Source of the DNA: an uncultured bacterium | GTDB lineage: Bacteria > Actinomycetota > Coriobacteriia > Coriobacteriales > Coriobacteriaceae | Assembly: GCA_905215115.1 (NCBI GenBank) | Contig: CAJMOP010000017.1 | Coordinates: 1 to 24,946 of the forward strand | Length of the DNA: 24,946 nt | Direction: 5' to 3' | Translations under genes and position numbers: made by a program | Notes under the pieces: generated by a model | What the model was told of the DNA's origin: nothing | Database searches by the model: none | Seen by the model: the letters and a program-made list of their open reading frames with translations, nothing else | Part shown: positions 1-6,684 of the stretch, in pieces | Layout: the number at the start of each line of letters is the position of its first letter | Position numbering within the stretch: the stretch's first letter is position 1

Positions 1-2
1 CA

Positions 3-56
3 TTACAGAGAATAATTCCTAAACAAAAAGCGTTAGTCTTTGTAGAGTTTGAATAG
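3..56 (+). CDS. possible 3' tail of an unseen gene
   Basis: The frame from base 3 is open until a TAG at 54-56 and would end in KALVFVEFE. That is protein-like, but only 17 codons are visible. It would be the end of a plus-strand gene starting outside the window and facing the methyltransferase operon, with the hairpin at 91-124 between them. The stretch is AT-rich. Other frames also close quickly, so this may be chance. No family can be named. Confidence 0.2.
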   Translation, partial: LQRIIPKQKALVFVEFE

Positions 57-90
57 AACATACGTTTGATAAAATAATATAGTATTAGAT

Positions 91-124
91 AGCGGGCACG
101 GTTTCAATCGAATCCGTGCCCGCT
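91..124. terminator. 11-bp perfect hairpin, probable terminator of the methyltransferase operon
   Basis: AGCGGGCACGG (91-101) pairs perfectly with CCGTGCCCGCT (114-124) across a 12-base loop. It lies about 90 bases past the stop of the last methyltransferase gene. On the minus strand it is followed by an AT-rich run with TTATTTTATC, a loose U-tract; the plus side has none. The best reading is a terminator for minus-strand transcription, possibly serving both directions. Confidence 0.55.
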
Positions 125-210
125 GCTGTATGTGTGTCCTTGCACGCCCAATATGTGCCGTAAAAGCCGTCTTCTTCAACGTCAAAGTGAATGGGCTTCA
201 TTTTTGCCTT

Positions 211-1041
211 TTAAAATCTAATTTTCACGATTTGCATTTTCATCCCGTTGTCACCGACCCTTGCGAGAAACCGGAAAAAGCCGCTGACAGAAGGGTCTCT
301 CAAATCGTTGTAACCCAGCATATAGCCGCGACTTGTGACCTGCAGACGGCTGTTCCACGTGCCGATTTCCTTGGCGGCATCCGAAACCGCAAAATATGCC
401 CCCACATCCTTGATTTTTGCAGTCTTAAGCCATGTTTTTGCGATCATCTTTACTGCCGTCCGATTGGCAGCATCAAAGACCAGCACACCGCCGGGGAAAG
501 CGTCCGCCATCCCCCGCACCAGTTCCCGGACCTGCTGGGTCAGAAAGTAATAGAACACCCCGGAGGCAAAGAACACCGCCCCGCGGGAGGCATCGATTTT
601 GCTAAACCATGCGGTGTCTTTCAGGTCGCAGGGGATATTTTGTTCTCGATCCCCGGCGGGCAGCAGCTGCTGCCGCAAGGCAATCACATCCGGGAAGTCC
701 AGATTGTAGATCTTGCATCTACCGTTGTCGCAGGTTCTGCCGGTGTTGTCCAGCCCGCAGCCCAGATTGACCACCGCCGCATTGGGGTGGCCTTTCAGGT
801 AATCCCGCACCTCGAAAGCAAGATCACTCTGCCGTGTGGCCACCTCCAGCGCACCAAAGCGCTGCATCAGGCTGCGGGAGTTTTTCTCTGCCTCTGAAAA
901 GTCGTAGTCGATCCGGCCGAGCAGACGAACCGCTGTTTCATCCTTGTAAAGGTTCGGGTACAACTCCGTACACAGCTTCCGGGAATACAGCGGGAGGATC
1001 AGCGTCTCCTGCACGGTGTTTTTCTCAATTTTACATTTCAT
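211..1041 (-). CDS. class I SAM-dependent methyltransferase, leucine carboxyl methyltransferase/TcmP-like
   Basis: The 276-residue protein resembles the LCM/TcmP O-methyltransferase family. Its SAM-binding glycine loop is VVNLGCGLDNTG (about residues 90-101), followed by an acidic strand end YNLDFPDV (about 112-119) typical of this family. A conserved-looking FASGVFYYF segment follows near the middle. Length fits the family. The start is the ATG at 1041, preceded by GAGGAAG at good spacing. It is the last of three methyltransferase genes on this strand, 114 bases after the second. The substrate cannot be read from sequence; relatives methylate carboxyl or hydroxyl groups of small molecules or peptides. 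I see no frameshift. Confidence 0.85.
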   Translation of the reverse strand: MKCKIEKNTVQETLILPLYSRKLCTELYPNLYKDETAVRLLGRIDYDFSEAEKNSRSLMQRFGALEVATRQSDLAFEVRDYLKGHPNAAVVNLGCGLDNTGRTCDNGRCKIYNLDFPDVIALRQQLLPAGDREQNIPCDLKDTAWFSKIDASRGAVFFASGVFYYFLTQQVRELVRGMADAFPGGVLVFDAANRTAVKMIAKTWLKTAKIKDVGAYFAVSDAAKEIGTWNSRLQVTSRGYMLGYNDLRDPSVSGFFRFLARVGDNGMKMQIVKIRF

Positions 1042-1052
1042 AGGTTTCTTCC

Positions 1053-1106
1053 TCAGTGAATAAAAACTGTCATAATTGCCGCCAGCATAGCCGCTATGAC
1101 CGGCAT
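1053..1106 (-). CDS. possible 17-residue hydrophobic peptide or membrane-protein remnant
   Basis: Between the second and third methyltransferase genes the minus strand holds a frame from ATG 1106 to TGA 1053-1055 encoding MPVIAAMLAAIMTVFIH. The frame stays open upstream without a start (reading CIHPAHELG just before the ATG) back into the end of the preceding gene. It could be a small membrane peptide or the surviving C-terminus of a lost membrane protein. No good ribosome binding site precedes the ATG. Its stop runs straight into the ribosome binding site of the next gene. Confidence 0.2.
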   Translation of the reverse strand: MPVIAAMLAAIMTVFIH

Positions 1107-1155
1107 GCCTAACTCATGTGCAGGATGGATGCAAAAATGCCCGTGCTTGATGCCC

Positions 1156-1761
1156 TTACTTCCGCGCCGTGACGCAGAGCCACTTTTTCTTTTTGCGTAT
1201 CTGCACCTCATGAAAACCCGCCTGCTCCAGATACGCCTTTAATTCAATGTCCTTGTAGATGGTCATGCCGCCGATGATCTGCGTCCACCTCTCGTCCTTG
1301 TCCGTATCGCCATTGCTCTCGTTGCAGATAAGAATTGTCCCGCCTGGCTTCAGCGTCCGCCAGACCCCGCGGAAGCATCGGGGCAAATCAGGCCAAAAAT
1401 AGACGGTCTCAAAGGCCGTGGCGGCATCGAAGTAGCTATCCTCAAACACCATATCCGCCACACTGCCTTGCAGAACGGCGCAACGCCCCTCCTGAATTGC
1501 AATTCGGTTGAGCTTTCTAGTCTTCTCCACGCTGACGGGCGAATAGTCGACGCCCTTGACGACGCCATACGGGCATTTTTTCAGCAGCCGTTTTATGTTT
1601 GCCCCGCCGCCGCAGCCGCAATCTAGCACCTTGGCGTTTGGCGCAAGTCGTAGAAATCGAAGTCCCCACCGCGCCACAGGGCTGTGGCCCAGATTCATCA
1701 TGGCAACCATAAGTTTTCCGCCGAGGCCCACGGGCTTGCGGGTGTTTTCAAAGAACGACAT
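1156..1761 (-). CDS. class I SAM-dependent methyltransferase
   Basis: The 201-residue protein has a textbook SAM motif I, VLDCGCGGGANI (about residues 45-56), then GVDYSP at strand 2 and LKPGGTILICNES in the post-II region. The start is taken at ATG 1761 (MSFFEN) rather than the in-frame ATG at 1791, because GGAGGGG lies five bases upstream of it. It overlaps the previous gene by 14 bases, so the two are probably translationally coupled. It is distinct in sequence from both neighbours, so the operon is not a simple duplication. Substrate is unknown; it fits the broad Methyltransf_11/25 group. Confidence 0.85.
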   Translation of the reverse strand: MSFFENTRKPVGLGGKLMVAMMNLGHSPVARWGLRFLRLAPNAKVLDCGCGGGANIKRLLKKCPYGVVKGVDYSPVSVEKTRKLNRIAIQEGRCAVLQGSVADMVFEDSYFDAATAFETVYFWPDLPRCFRGVWRTLKPGGTILICNESNGDTDKDERWTQIIGGMTIYKDIELKAYLEQAGFHEVQIRKKKKWLCVTARK

Positions 1762-2377
1762 CTGGCCCCTCCGATTTCGTGCATTCCGCATAGGTCAACG
1801 GGAACGAGGCCTTCAGCACCGCGCTTTTCTGCACCGCCCAGCCGTTTTGACGCAGGAAACGTAGGTATTCCTCGCTTGTCCACCTGCTGTGGAGGGGGAA
1901 TCCCGCCATACTCATGAAAAAGGCTTTTGCCTTGCCGGAAACCGAGTTCCCCGCGTGGGTGAAGGTTGGCGCGATGAGCACGCCGTCGTCCTTCAGCACC
2001 CGCCTGATTTCTTGCAGGGCCTTTTCCGGATGCGGCACTATGTGAAGTGCGTTGGACACGATCACCACTTCGAAGGACTTCTGTGCATAGGGCAGGCGGA
2101 ACATATCTTGTACGGAAAAGTGCAGCTTTGCGGATTGATTGTCCCGCTTTGCTTCAAGGATCATCTTTGCAGAGGCGTCCGTAGCCTCGATGCGCGCCGC
2201 CGCATCCACGACGCTCTTTGCGATAAGCCCCGTGCCGGTGGCAACCTCCAGCACGGTCTTTGCTTTCACCACCGGCCGGATCAGCCCATACATCTTCTCA
2301 TACGCCGCCCGGTCGTTTCGCATGAAACGGTCATACCGACCGGCGTTCTTGTCCCAGAAACCCTCGCGTTCGTGCAT
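1748..2377 (-). CDS. class I SAM-dependent methyltransferase, UbiE/Methyltransf_11-like
   Basis: This 209-residue protein is the first gene of the three-methyltransferase operon. It begins EGFWDKNAGRYDRFM, a common opening for UbiE-like enzymes, then has motif I LEVATGTGLI, an acidic IEATDAS at the next strand, and EIRRVLKDDGVLIAP as the post-II motif. The start is ATG 2377, with GGGGGCG upstream; an in-frame TTG at 2392 is less likely. The stop lies inside the next gene. A promoter and a palindromic operator sit immediately upstream (2395-2415), so the set is probably induced as a unit. Possible roles are small-molecule or metal(loid) methylation, but nothing here decides it. Confidence 0.85.
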   Translation of the reverse strand: MHEREGFWDKNAGRYDRFMRNDRAAYEKMYGLIRPVVKAKTVLEVATGTGLIAKSVVDAAARIEATDASAKMILEAKRDNQSAKLHFSVQDMFRLPYAQKSFEVVIVSNALHIVPHPEKALQEIRRVLKDDGVLIAPTFTHAGNSVSGKAKAFFMSMAGFPLHSRWTSEEYLRFLRQNGWAVQKSAVLKASFPLTYAECTKSEGPDVVL

Positions 2378-2394
2378 GGCTGTCGCCCCCAAAC

Positions 2395-2415
2395 AGTTAG
2401 AGTCATCTAACTATA
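2395..2415 (-). promoter_or_regulatory. palindromic operator overlapping the -10 box of the methyltransferase operon
   Basis: AGTTAGA (2395-2401) and TCTAACT (2406-2412) form a perfect 7-bp dyad around GTCA. On the minus strand a TATAGT -10 box (2410-2415) overlaps its upstream edge, and the ribosome binding site of the first methyltransferase lies just downstream. The layout fits a site where a TetR- or MarR-type repressor would block transcription. The -35 box is weak, and no cognate regulator is next to it in the window. Confidence 0.55.
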
Positions 2416-2602
2416 ACACACGAATCATGCAGTAAGATGAGGCTAACCTTCTTTTCTTGGCTAAGACGCATCTCTTCGGTTTTCGCTTATAGCGGCGCGA
2501 GTCAGATACTAGGCTGGAGCTGAAGAAGGAGCTTGGCGGACAGGTAGGTCGATACCGGTTCCCGGAACGGTGATCCAGCCAATTACACCAGGGCTCTAGT
2601 CA

Positions 2603-2842
2603 TTGAGTGGGAATAGAAAATTCCTTAGTTATGGGGGTATTAATTTGATTCCCTTTAGGATAAACCCCCATGACTATATGAATTGGCCTGCTGACTTCAA
2701 TGAAGATTGGAGGGTAACGGCCAGGGGTGACGGCCCAGCGAGTGCTATTTTGCGAGCTATGCGCATTGAAAGCGACCTCTCGTGGTATAAACTACTTGCC
2801 GGAAGCCGCGGCTTTCAGAGTACGGCTTACGTGTACGTTTAA
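2603..2842 (+). pseudogene. possible peptidase E (S51) remnant
   Basis: The open frame from TTG 2603 contains YGGINLIPFRINPH (about 2639-2680). It closely resembles the region around the active-site histidine of peptidase E (ALNLFPLQINPHF in the E. coli enzyme, from memory). The expected GETRxxRI segment does not follow, and nothing upstream matches the catalytic serine region. The rest of the frame is not recognisable. The segment is clearly more A+T-rich than its surroundings. It is best read as a short relic of a transferred or decayed gene, and may be a coincidence. Upstream, from 2416 to 2602, I see no gene, only a short unrecognised open stretch ending at TGA 2571-2573. Confidence 0.25.
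2766..2793 (+). promoter_or_regulatory. candidate promoter upstream of the toxN-like gene
   Basis: TTGAAA (2766-2771) and TAAACT (2788-2793) are separated by 16 bases. Transcription would start near 2800 and run through two hairpins into the toxin gene. This is where the promoter of a type III antitoxin RNA would be expected. The match is modest. Confidence 0.3.
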
Positions 2843-2940
2843 TCTCCGTGGGCGACGGGGTGCCGCAAGGCGTAGAATATCGCCCACCTGTAGGGGCCCG
2901 CAGCGATGCGGGCCCCGCTTCGTATGAAGGGGGCGTAACC
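2800..2940 (+). ncRNA. candidate antitoxin-RNA leader with attenuator hairpin
   Basis: Type III systems carry a structured antitoxin RNA (ToxI), usually of short tandem repeats, then a leaky terminator directly before toxN. Here GTGGGCGA (2848-2855) pairs with TCGCCCAC (2880-2887), and GGGGCCCGC (2893-2901) pairs with GCGGGCCCC (2908-2916). The second hairpin ends 25 bases before the toxin ATG, as expected for the attenuating terminator. It has no U-tract, and I could not see clear tandem repeats, so the antitoxin may be single-unit, decayed, or absent. Confidence 0.3.
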
Positions 2941-2941
2941 G

Positions 2942-3389
2942 ATGAAGATTGTATCCATCCCCAGGACTTCTTCGACCACGCCGAGGGCGACCGCGAGCTC
3001 ATGCTTAAGCACAATCGTCCCTGCATCGTAGTGGTGAGGCTGCGTTTCCGCGGGAAGCGCAGGGACTTCGCCGTGCCGCTGCGTTCCAACATCGCCCCTA
3101 ACGTGCCCAAAGACCAGTACTTTGCGTTGCCACCCCGCCCCACGACGCGCCCCAACTGCCGCCACGGCATCCACTACATCAAGATGTTCCCCATAACCAG
3201 GCCTACCAGCGCCGCTTCAGGACCGAGGGCTCGGCCTACTACGAGACGCTCCAACGCATCATCGACGGCAGCACCAAGCGCATTGTCTCAGAGTGCCAGG
3301 CATACCTCGACCGCTACGAGCAGGAGGGAAGGCCTCGCTTTGCCGTCGACATCGACCGCATCGTGGTGCTGCTGGAGGGCGAGAAGTAG
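2942..3389 (+). pseudogene. toxN: ToxN/AbiQ-family type III toxin (endoribonuclease), two frameshifts
   Basis: Three consecutive frames together give one ToxN/AbiQ-like protein of about 149 residues. The first reads MKIVSIP. The second carries DFFDHAEGDRELM, a KRRDFAVPLRSN segment and HGIHYIKMFP. The third carries QAYQRRF, RIVSECQAYLDRYEQ and a C-terminus ending at TAG 3387-3389. Such toxins are guide-RNA-inhibited endoribonucleases active in phage defence. Each frame change is explained by loss of one C in a run of four: in ATCCATCCCCAGG near 2960 and in TTCCCCATAACC near 3192. Adding one C at each restores a continuous protein. As given, the gene cannot make toxin unless ribosomes slip. Sequencing error in homopolymers is the alternative. 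Confidence 0.8.
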
Positions 3390-3606
3390 GGCACCTCGGC
3401 TCAGTCTCGAGCCATGTGGAGTCGCTCCGCATTTTTGAACGCCGCGTGTGCGTCCCAAATACTTGAGAAACTTGAGAAACAAGCTGTGAAGTGCAGTGGC
3501 TCGCCCGTGCCCGTGCATAGCCGTCACCATTAGCGTCTACGCGGCGTCGGCTTCAAGTGGAACTGGCCCCACTGCTGTATATGGTTTGCCTTGCTGCACA
3601 TGGCGA
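3390..3606. other. intergenic stretch, no gene seen; short direct repeat at 3461-3478
   Basis: No convincing coding frame is present between the toxN remnant and yjdF, which converge here. ACTTGAGAA occurs twice in tandem (3461-3469, 3470-3478). I found no clear terminator hairpin with a U-tract. Confidence 0.4.
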
Positions 3607-4026
3607 TCAATGCCCGCGATGCTTCTGCTTGCGCTTCAGCTTTCGCTGCTCGAAGCGCGCCTCCGCCTCATCCGCGCGACGCTGGCTTCTTGCTTGAGCC
3701 GACTCCCGCTTCATCGCTTCCCGCTGTGCTGCGAGCGCCTGTTGTGCCTTGGTGCTCACCGCGGGCCGCTTAAGGGCTTTCGCTGCCTCGCGAGCGCGTC
3801 GCTTGGGATTCTTCGCGGGCTTGCTTGTTTCCGTGGCCTCGTCATCGAAGAACGAGAGCTTCGCCCATTTGCTTGTAACGAATTGCAGGATTTCCTCATT
3901 GGACGGTTCTGCACCGAAGACGATGCGGACGACGCCGTATCTGCCGTCCTCGACATGCTCCGCCAGCCCGACCCAGAATTGGCCGTCATGATATACGGTC
4001 AGGGTGGATGACACACTGATCTGCAT
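3607..4026 (-). CDS. yjdF: YjdF family protein (DUF2992)
   Basis: The 139-residue protein has the family's pattern: an N-terminal beta domain with TVYHDGQFWVG (about residues 10-20) and VVRIVFGAEPSNEEI, then a long basic C-terminal helix region with STKAQQAL and a lysine/arginine-rich end finishing KQKHRGH. The start is ATG 4026, preceded by AGAAGGA; the open frame extends further upstream but that part is leader RNA. YjdF proteins are of unknown function, and in Firmicutes they are controlled by the yjdF riboswitch, which senses azaaromatic compounds. It stands alone on the minus strand, facing the toxN remnant. Confidence 0.85.
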   Translation of the reverse strand: MQISVSSTLTVYHDGQFWVGLAEHVEDGRYGVVRIVFGAEPSNEEILQFVTSKWAKLSFFDDEATETSKPAKNPKRRAREAAKALKRPAVSTKAQQALAAQREAMKRESAQARSQRRADEAEARFEQRKLKRKQKHRGH

Positions 4027-4159
4027 GGTTGGTTCCTTCTTTATGTAGATGACCATGCAGAGAAGGGACAACCAAGGAGGCAGGTTACTGATGCGGACTC
4101 CCGCACGCCCACGACTACCCGACGGGGACTGTGTTTTCATCTCTGGTGGTTGGATTGTA
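4027..4159 (-). promoter_or_regulatory. yjdF promoter and structured leader, candidate yjdF riboswitch
   Basis: On the minus strand TACAAT (4154-4159), with an upstream TG as in an extended -10 promoter, precedes a leader of roughly 120 bases before the yjdF ATG. The leader is G+C-rich with short foldable segments such as GCGGGAGTCCGC and a CCTGCCTCCTTGG stretch. The length, position and identity of the downstream gene fit the yjdF-motif riboswitch. I cannot confirm the consensus by eye. Confidence 0.5.
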
Positions 4160-4169
4160 GCATGAGCGA

Positions 4170-4423
4170 ATGCGCATTGACCTCGCTGCCGGCATGCTGT
4201 GACTGGTCGAGGGTTTTACCAGGAATGGGGAAAGCCGGCACAGGAGCTGCGCCCGGGCGATGTGGTCAACATCGCCCCGGGGGTGAAGCATTGACACGGA
4301 GCCGCGCCCGACGGCTGGTTCTCCCATCTCGCGCTGGAGGTTCCGGGCGAGGAGACCTCCAACGAGTGGTTGGAGCCTGTGAACGACGAGGATTATCTCA
4401 AAGCGACTAACAAAGAGGCTTAA
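4170..4423 (+). pseudogene. C-terminal part of a cupin-domain protein, with nonsense mutation
   Basis: The frame reads TGRGFYQEWGKPAQELRPGD, then VVNIAPGVKH, then a TGA (4292-4294) where TGG for tryptophan is expected, then HGAAPDGWFSHLALEVPG and a normal end at TAA 4421-4423. This is the second half of a cupin typical of the carboxymuconolactone decarboxylase/cupin proteins of gut bacteria. The N-terminal half is missing; the yjdF promoter region occupies its place. The stop overlaps the convergent stop of the sirtuin fragment (TTAA). Confidence 0.75.
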
Positions 4424-4740
4424 GCACCGTCGCCCACCCGCGCCGCCGAGAGCAGTGCGCCCAAATCGGCCTGGATTGCCTCCGCCTTGCTTCCGAGCTG
4501 CAAGGGGGCTGAGTCGCCCGAGATGTTTACGCTCAACAGATGCGCATCCGGCAGCTTTGCGGCCATGCTCCAGAACGGGAGCGTGATGATGCCGGGGGTC
4601 ATCTCGCCCACGCCAAGCTCCAGCAGCAGCACGCGGCCAGCTCCGCGCTCGTGCACGAAGCGCTCGTATCGTCCGAGGCTCTCGCGCCATGTCGCACCCT
4701 GCAGAAACGTGCCGTCGCGCACCCACGGTACAAGATACTG
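4420..4740 (-). pseudogene. C-terminal third of a Sir2-like protein (left copy of sirtuin 1)
   Basis: The frame reads QYLVPWVRDGTFLQG through LLLELGVGEMTPG to the end at TAA 4420-4422. It matches the last ~105 residues of the intact gene at 7206-8057 almost residue for residue, with high DNA identity over about 300 bases. The NAD-binding half and zinc site are missing. The homology breaks off near 4740, where unrelated sequence begins. It is the left edge of the duplicated sirtuin cassette, interrupted by the radical SAM genes. Confidence 0.85.
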
Positions 4741-4759
4741 GTTTTCCGTGCGAAAACGC

Positions 4760-4830
4760 TCATGCCGCTAAATTGAGCGACCGCCTGTACTGCAGCGGGA
4801 TCATCCGCCCGAGCGATCCCTTAATCCGTC
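4760..4830 (-). pseudogene. possible tail of an AraC-type regulator
   Basis: On the minus strand a frame ending at TGA 4760-4762 reads RIKGSLGRMIPLQYRRSLN. It resembles the end of the second helix-turn-helix of AraC-family regulators (FKxxxGMTPxQYRR). Only about 20 codons are recognisable. It lies between the sirtuin fragment and the radical SAM genes and may have arrived with them. The 70 bases further right hold two small palindromes (CCACGCGTGG at 4855-4864, TCGCTCGAGCGA at 4872-4883) and no gene. Confidence 0.25.
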
Positions 4831-4901
4831 GCCCGTTGCGCCAATCGGCAGAAGCCACGCGTGGACGCTAATCGCTCGAGCGAATCGTCGTCGGTTTCCG
4901 T

Positions 4902-5810
4902 TTAACGATTTCTTTTTCCGCTATTATCCGACCCTCGGACTTCCTCGTGATAGAAGTAGTCCACGATCACCGGATGCCCCTGGGGGACTCTGCCATAAGG
5001 CATTTCGTTGTCCACAAAGGGGCAATCGTACTTCTTGGCCATTTCCTCGGCTTTTACTTCAAGCGCTTCAAAATAGCTACGGTTGCGCTTGTTATAGATC
5101 TCATCGTAAAGCGGTACGAGATCGGGATGTTTCTCGGCGATATAATCCAGGATCGCTTTTTTGAAACCACCCCGAAGATTGAGATTTTCGAGCCAAAACA
5201 AATCGCACCGATCCTTTACTCGCTCAAAAATCATCTCAAAATCCGTGATGCCGGGAAATACCGGGGACACGAAGCAGACCGTACGGATACCTTCGTCATA
5301 CACCTGCTTCATAGCAGCGATACGACGCTCGATGCTCGACGCGGAGTCCATATCGTTCTTGAAGTTCTCATCCAGCGTGTTGATCGACCATGAAACGGTC
5401 ACTCGTCCAAGCCTCTTCAGCAGATCGATATCCCGTACCACAAGATCGGACTTTGTGCAGATCAGAATATCTGCATCGCTGCCAATCAGCTGCTCCAGGA
5501 GTTTCCTGGTATTCCCGAATCGCTCCTCCTGTGGATTGTAGCCATCCGTCACAGAACCGATAACCACCCGCTGTCCAGCGTATTTCTTCGGATTCTTGAT
5601 TTCCGGCCAATGCTTCACATCAAGAAAGGTGCCCCATTCCTCCTTGTGTCCGGTAAAGCGCTTCATAAAGGAGGCATAGCAATACTTGCAGGCATGCGTG
5701 CAGCCTACATAGGGATTGACCGAGTAGCCGCCTACCGGCAGGCTGGACTTGGTCATGATGTCCTTTGCTTCCACCTCATTGATGAGGATTCCATCGATCA
5801 CTTCCGCCAT
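4902..5810 (-). CDS. radical SAM protein, SPL-like, second member of a radical SAM mobile pair
   Basis: The 302-residue protein has a radical SAM iron-sulfur motif CTHACKYC (C37, C41, C44) followed by YASFMKRF, and the downstream pattern GSVTDGYNPQEERFGNTR seen in spore-photoproduct-lyase-like radical SAM proteins. These bind a 4Fe-4S cluster and cleave SAM; the substrate is unknown. The start is ATG 5810 with GGAGG upstream; it overlaps the previous gene by 13 bases, so the two are coupled. The pair matches what annotators call the radical SAM mobile pair, found sporadically in gut bacteria. The two genes look less G+C-rich than the flanking sirtuin genes, in line with recent transfer. Confidence 0.85.
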   Translation of the reverse strand: MAEVIDGILINEVEAKDIMTKSSLPVGGYSVNPYVGCTHACKYCYASFMKRFTGHKEEWGTFLDVKHWPEIKNPKKYAGQRVVIGSVTDGYNPQEERFGNTRKLLEQLIGSDADILICTKSDLVVRDIDLLKRLGRVTVSWSINTLDENFKNDMDSASSIERRIAAMKQVYDEGIRTVCFVSPVFPGITDFEMIFERVKDRCDLFWLENLNLRGGFKKAILDYIAEKHPDLVPLYDEIYNKRNRSYFEALEVKAEEMAKKYDCPFVDNEMPYGRVPQGHPVIVDYFYHEEVRGSDNSGKRNR

Positions 5811-6487
5811 GTTCTCTGCACCTCCAGCACTCTTTCGAATTCTTCCGGCAATTCCTGAATCATGTTTTCGTCCCCTATGACAGAGACGAGGTCTTCCTTC
5901 ATAAACATTGGAATGCCAAGCGCGTGCGCCTGGTCCGTCAAAGACCATGCCCACTCCGGTTCCGTATGAACCTTCCTGCTCTGCGCCCCGGTCATGGTAC
6001 CGACGACGATCCAGTTGATTCCGGAAAGGTCGACCGTACCGGGATCGTCGAATAGCGGCTCAAAAGTAACGAAGAAGTGATTTGCTTTGACGTTTTTCCG
6101 AAGGGCGTCGATACGCCACAGCTCCGCTTTCCTCGTCACCGTAACGCCGAACCATGCGTTTTCCAGGTCGGTATCTAAATCCAGCAAATCGGGTCTCTTG
6201 GTCAGGAACAGGAACTGATGCTGTGGATTCTCATGGATCTTTGCAAATACCTCGTCTCGCCATTCCAGCTTCCACCCGGAGAGATCGCTCATGCCGGTAA
6301 GGAGAAAGTTCTGCGGGCGTTTCTTTTCCATCATCTTGAGCTTGCTCGGGAAGAACGCAGGATCAGCGAAGTCGTCAATCATATGCCAACGTTTCACATT
6401 GTTACGGGCATAGCAATATGGACACCCCACCGTGCAGCCGATGACGATATTCATATTCTGAATCTGATTTTTGATGCAGATGCTCAT
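5798..6487 (-). CDS. radical SAM/DUF5131 (Gp37/Gp68-like) protein, first member of a radical SAM mobile pair
   Basis: The 229-residue protein begins with NMNIVIGCTVGCPYC, giving a CX3CX2C cluster motif (C18, C22, C25), then has NFLLTGMSDLSGW, QFLFLTKRP and WFGVTVTRK, the landmarks of the DUF5131 (phage Gp37/Gp68) family. Its ATG overlaps the TGA of the truncated sirtuin frame upstream (ATGA), so translation should be coupled to that fragment and transcription driven by the sirtuin promoter. Mobile pairs are often annotated with a MarR regulator; none is seen here. Biochemical function is unknown. Confidence 0.85.
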   Translation of the reverse strand: MSICIKNQIQNMNIVIGCTVGCPYCYARNNVKRWHMIDDFADPAFFPSKLKMMEKKRPQNFLLTGMSDLSGWKLEWRDEVFAKIHENPQHQFLFLTKRPDLLDLDTDLENAWFGVTVTRKAELWRIDALRKNVKANHFFVTFEPLFDDPGTVDLSGINWIVVGTMTGAQSRKVHTEPEWAWSLTDQAHALGIPMFMKEDLVSVIGDENMIQELPEEFERVLEVQRTWRK

Positions 6488-6684
6488 AACGCCTGCCTAC
6501 CTGCCTCTCCCGTAAACACGCAATCAGCCTCCCCCACCTTGCGGGCAAAAACCTCGATATCTTGCTTGCAAGCAGCAGGCTCGCAATCGCTCAAATCGTA
6601 TGACGTGCCGCCGTTTCGATAGACGGCCCGATGGGAAAACGATCGGCTGACAAGCCCGATGCCGAGCTTCTCGCACAGGGTCAT
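6484..6684 (-). pseudogene. N-terminal fragment of a Sir2-like protein (left copy of sirtuin 3)
   Basis: The 66-codon frame from ATG 6684 matches the first ~60 residues of the intact gene at 8747-9712: shared landmarks are TLxExL, NG/SSGTxYxLSD, and EADCV followed by a glycine-rich stretch. Homology stops about residue 61, just where the NAD-binding loop would continue, and five foreign codons lead to a TGA overlapping the first radical SAM gene. A good ribosome binding site (AAGGGAG) is kept, so it may still be translated as a leader that feeds ribosomes into the radical SAM genes. Confidence 0.8.

Noticed and set aside
2800..2940. CRISPR-like or ToxI repeat array
   Set aside because: The two hairpins have unrelated sequences and no unit is repeated.
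2848..3438. A single 196-codon plus-strand gene
   Set aside because: Only its middle part is ToxN-like; the correct gene uses three frames in succession, so this open frame is a product of the frameshifts.
4840..4900. Transposon end or attachment site at the left edge of the radical SAM genes
   Set aside because: The small palindromes there have no matching repeat at the right edge (about 6490-6510), so no element boundary can be defined.
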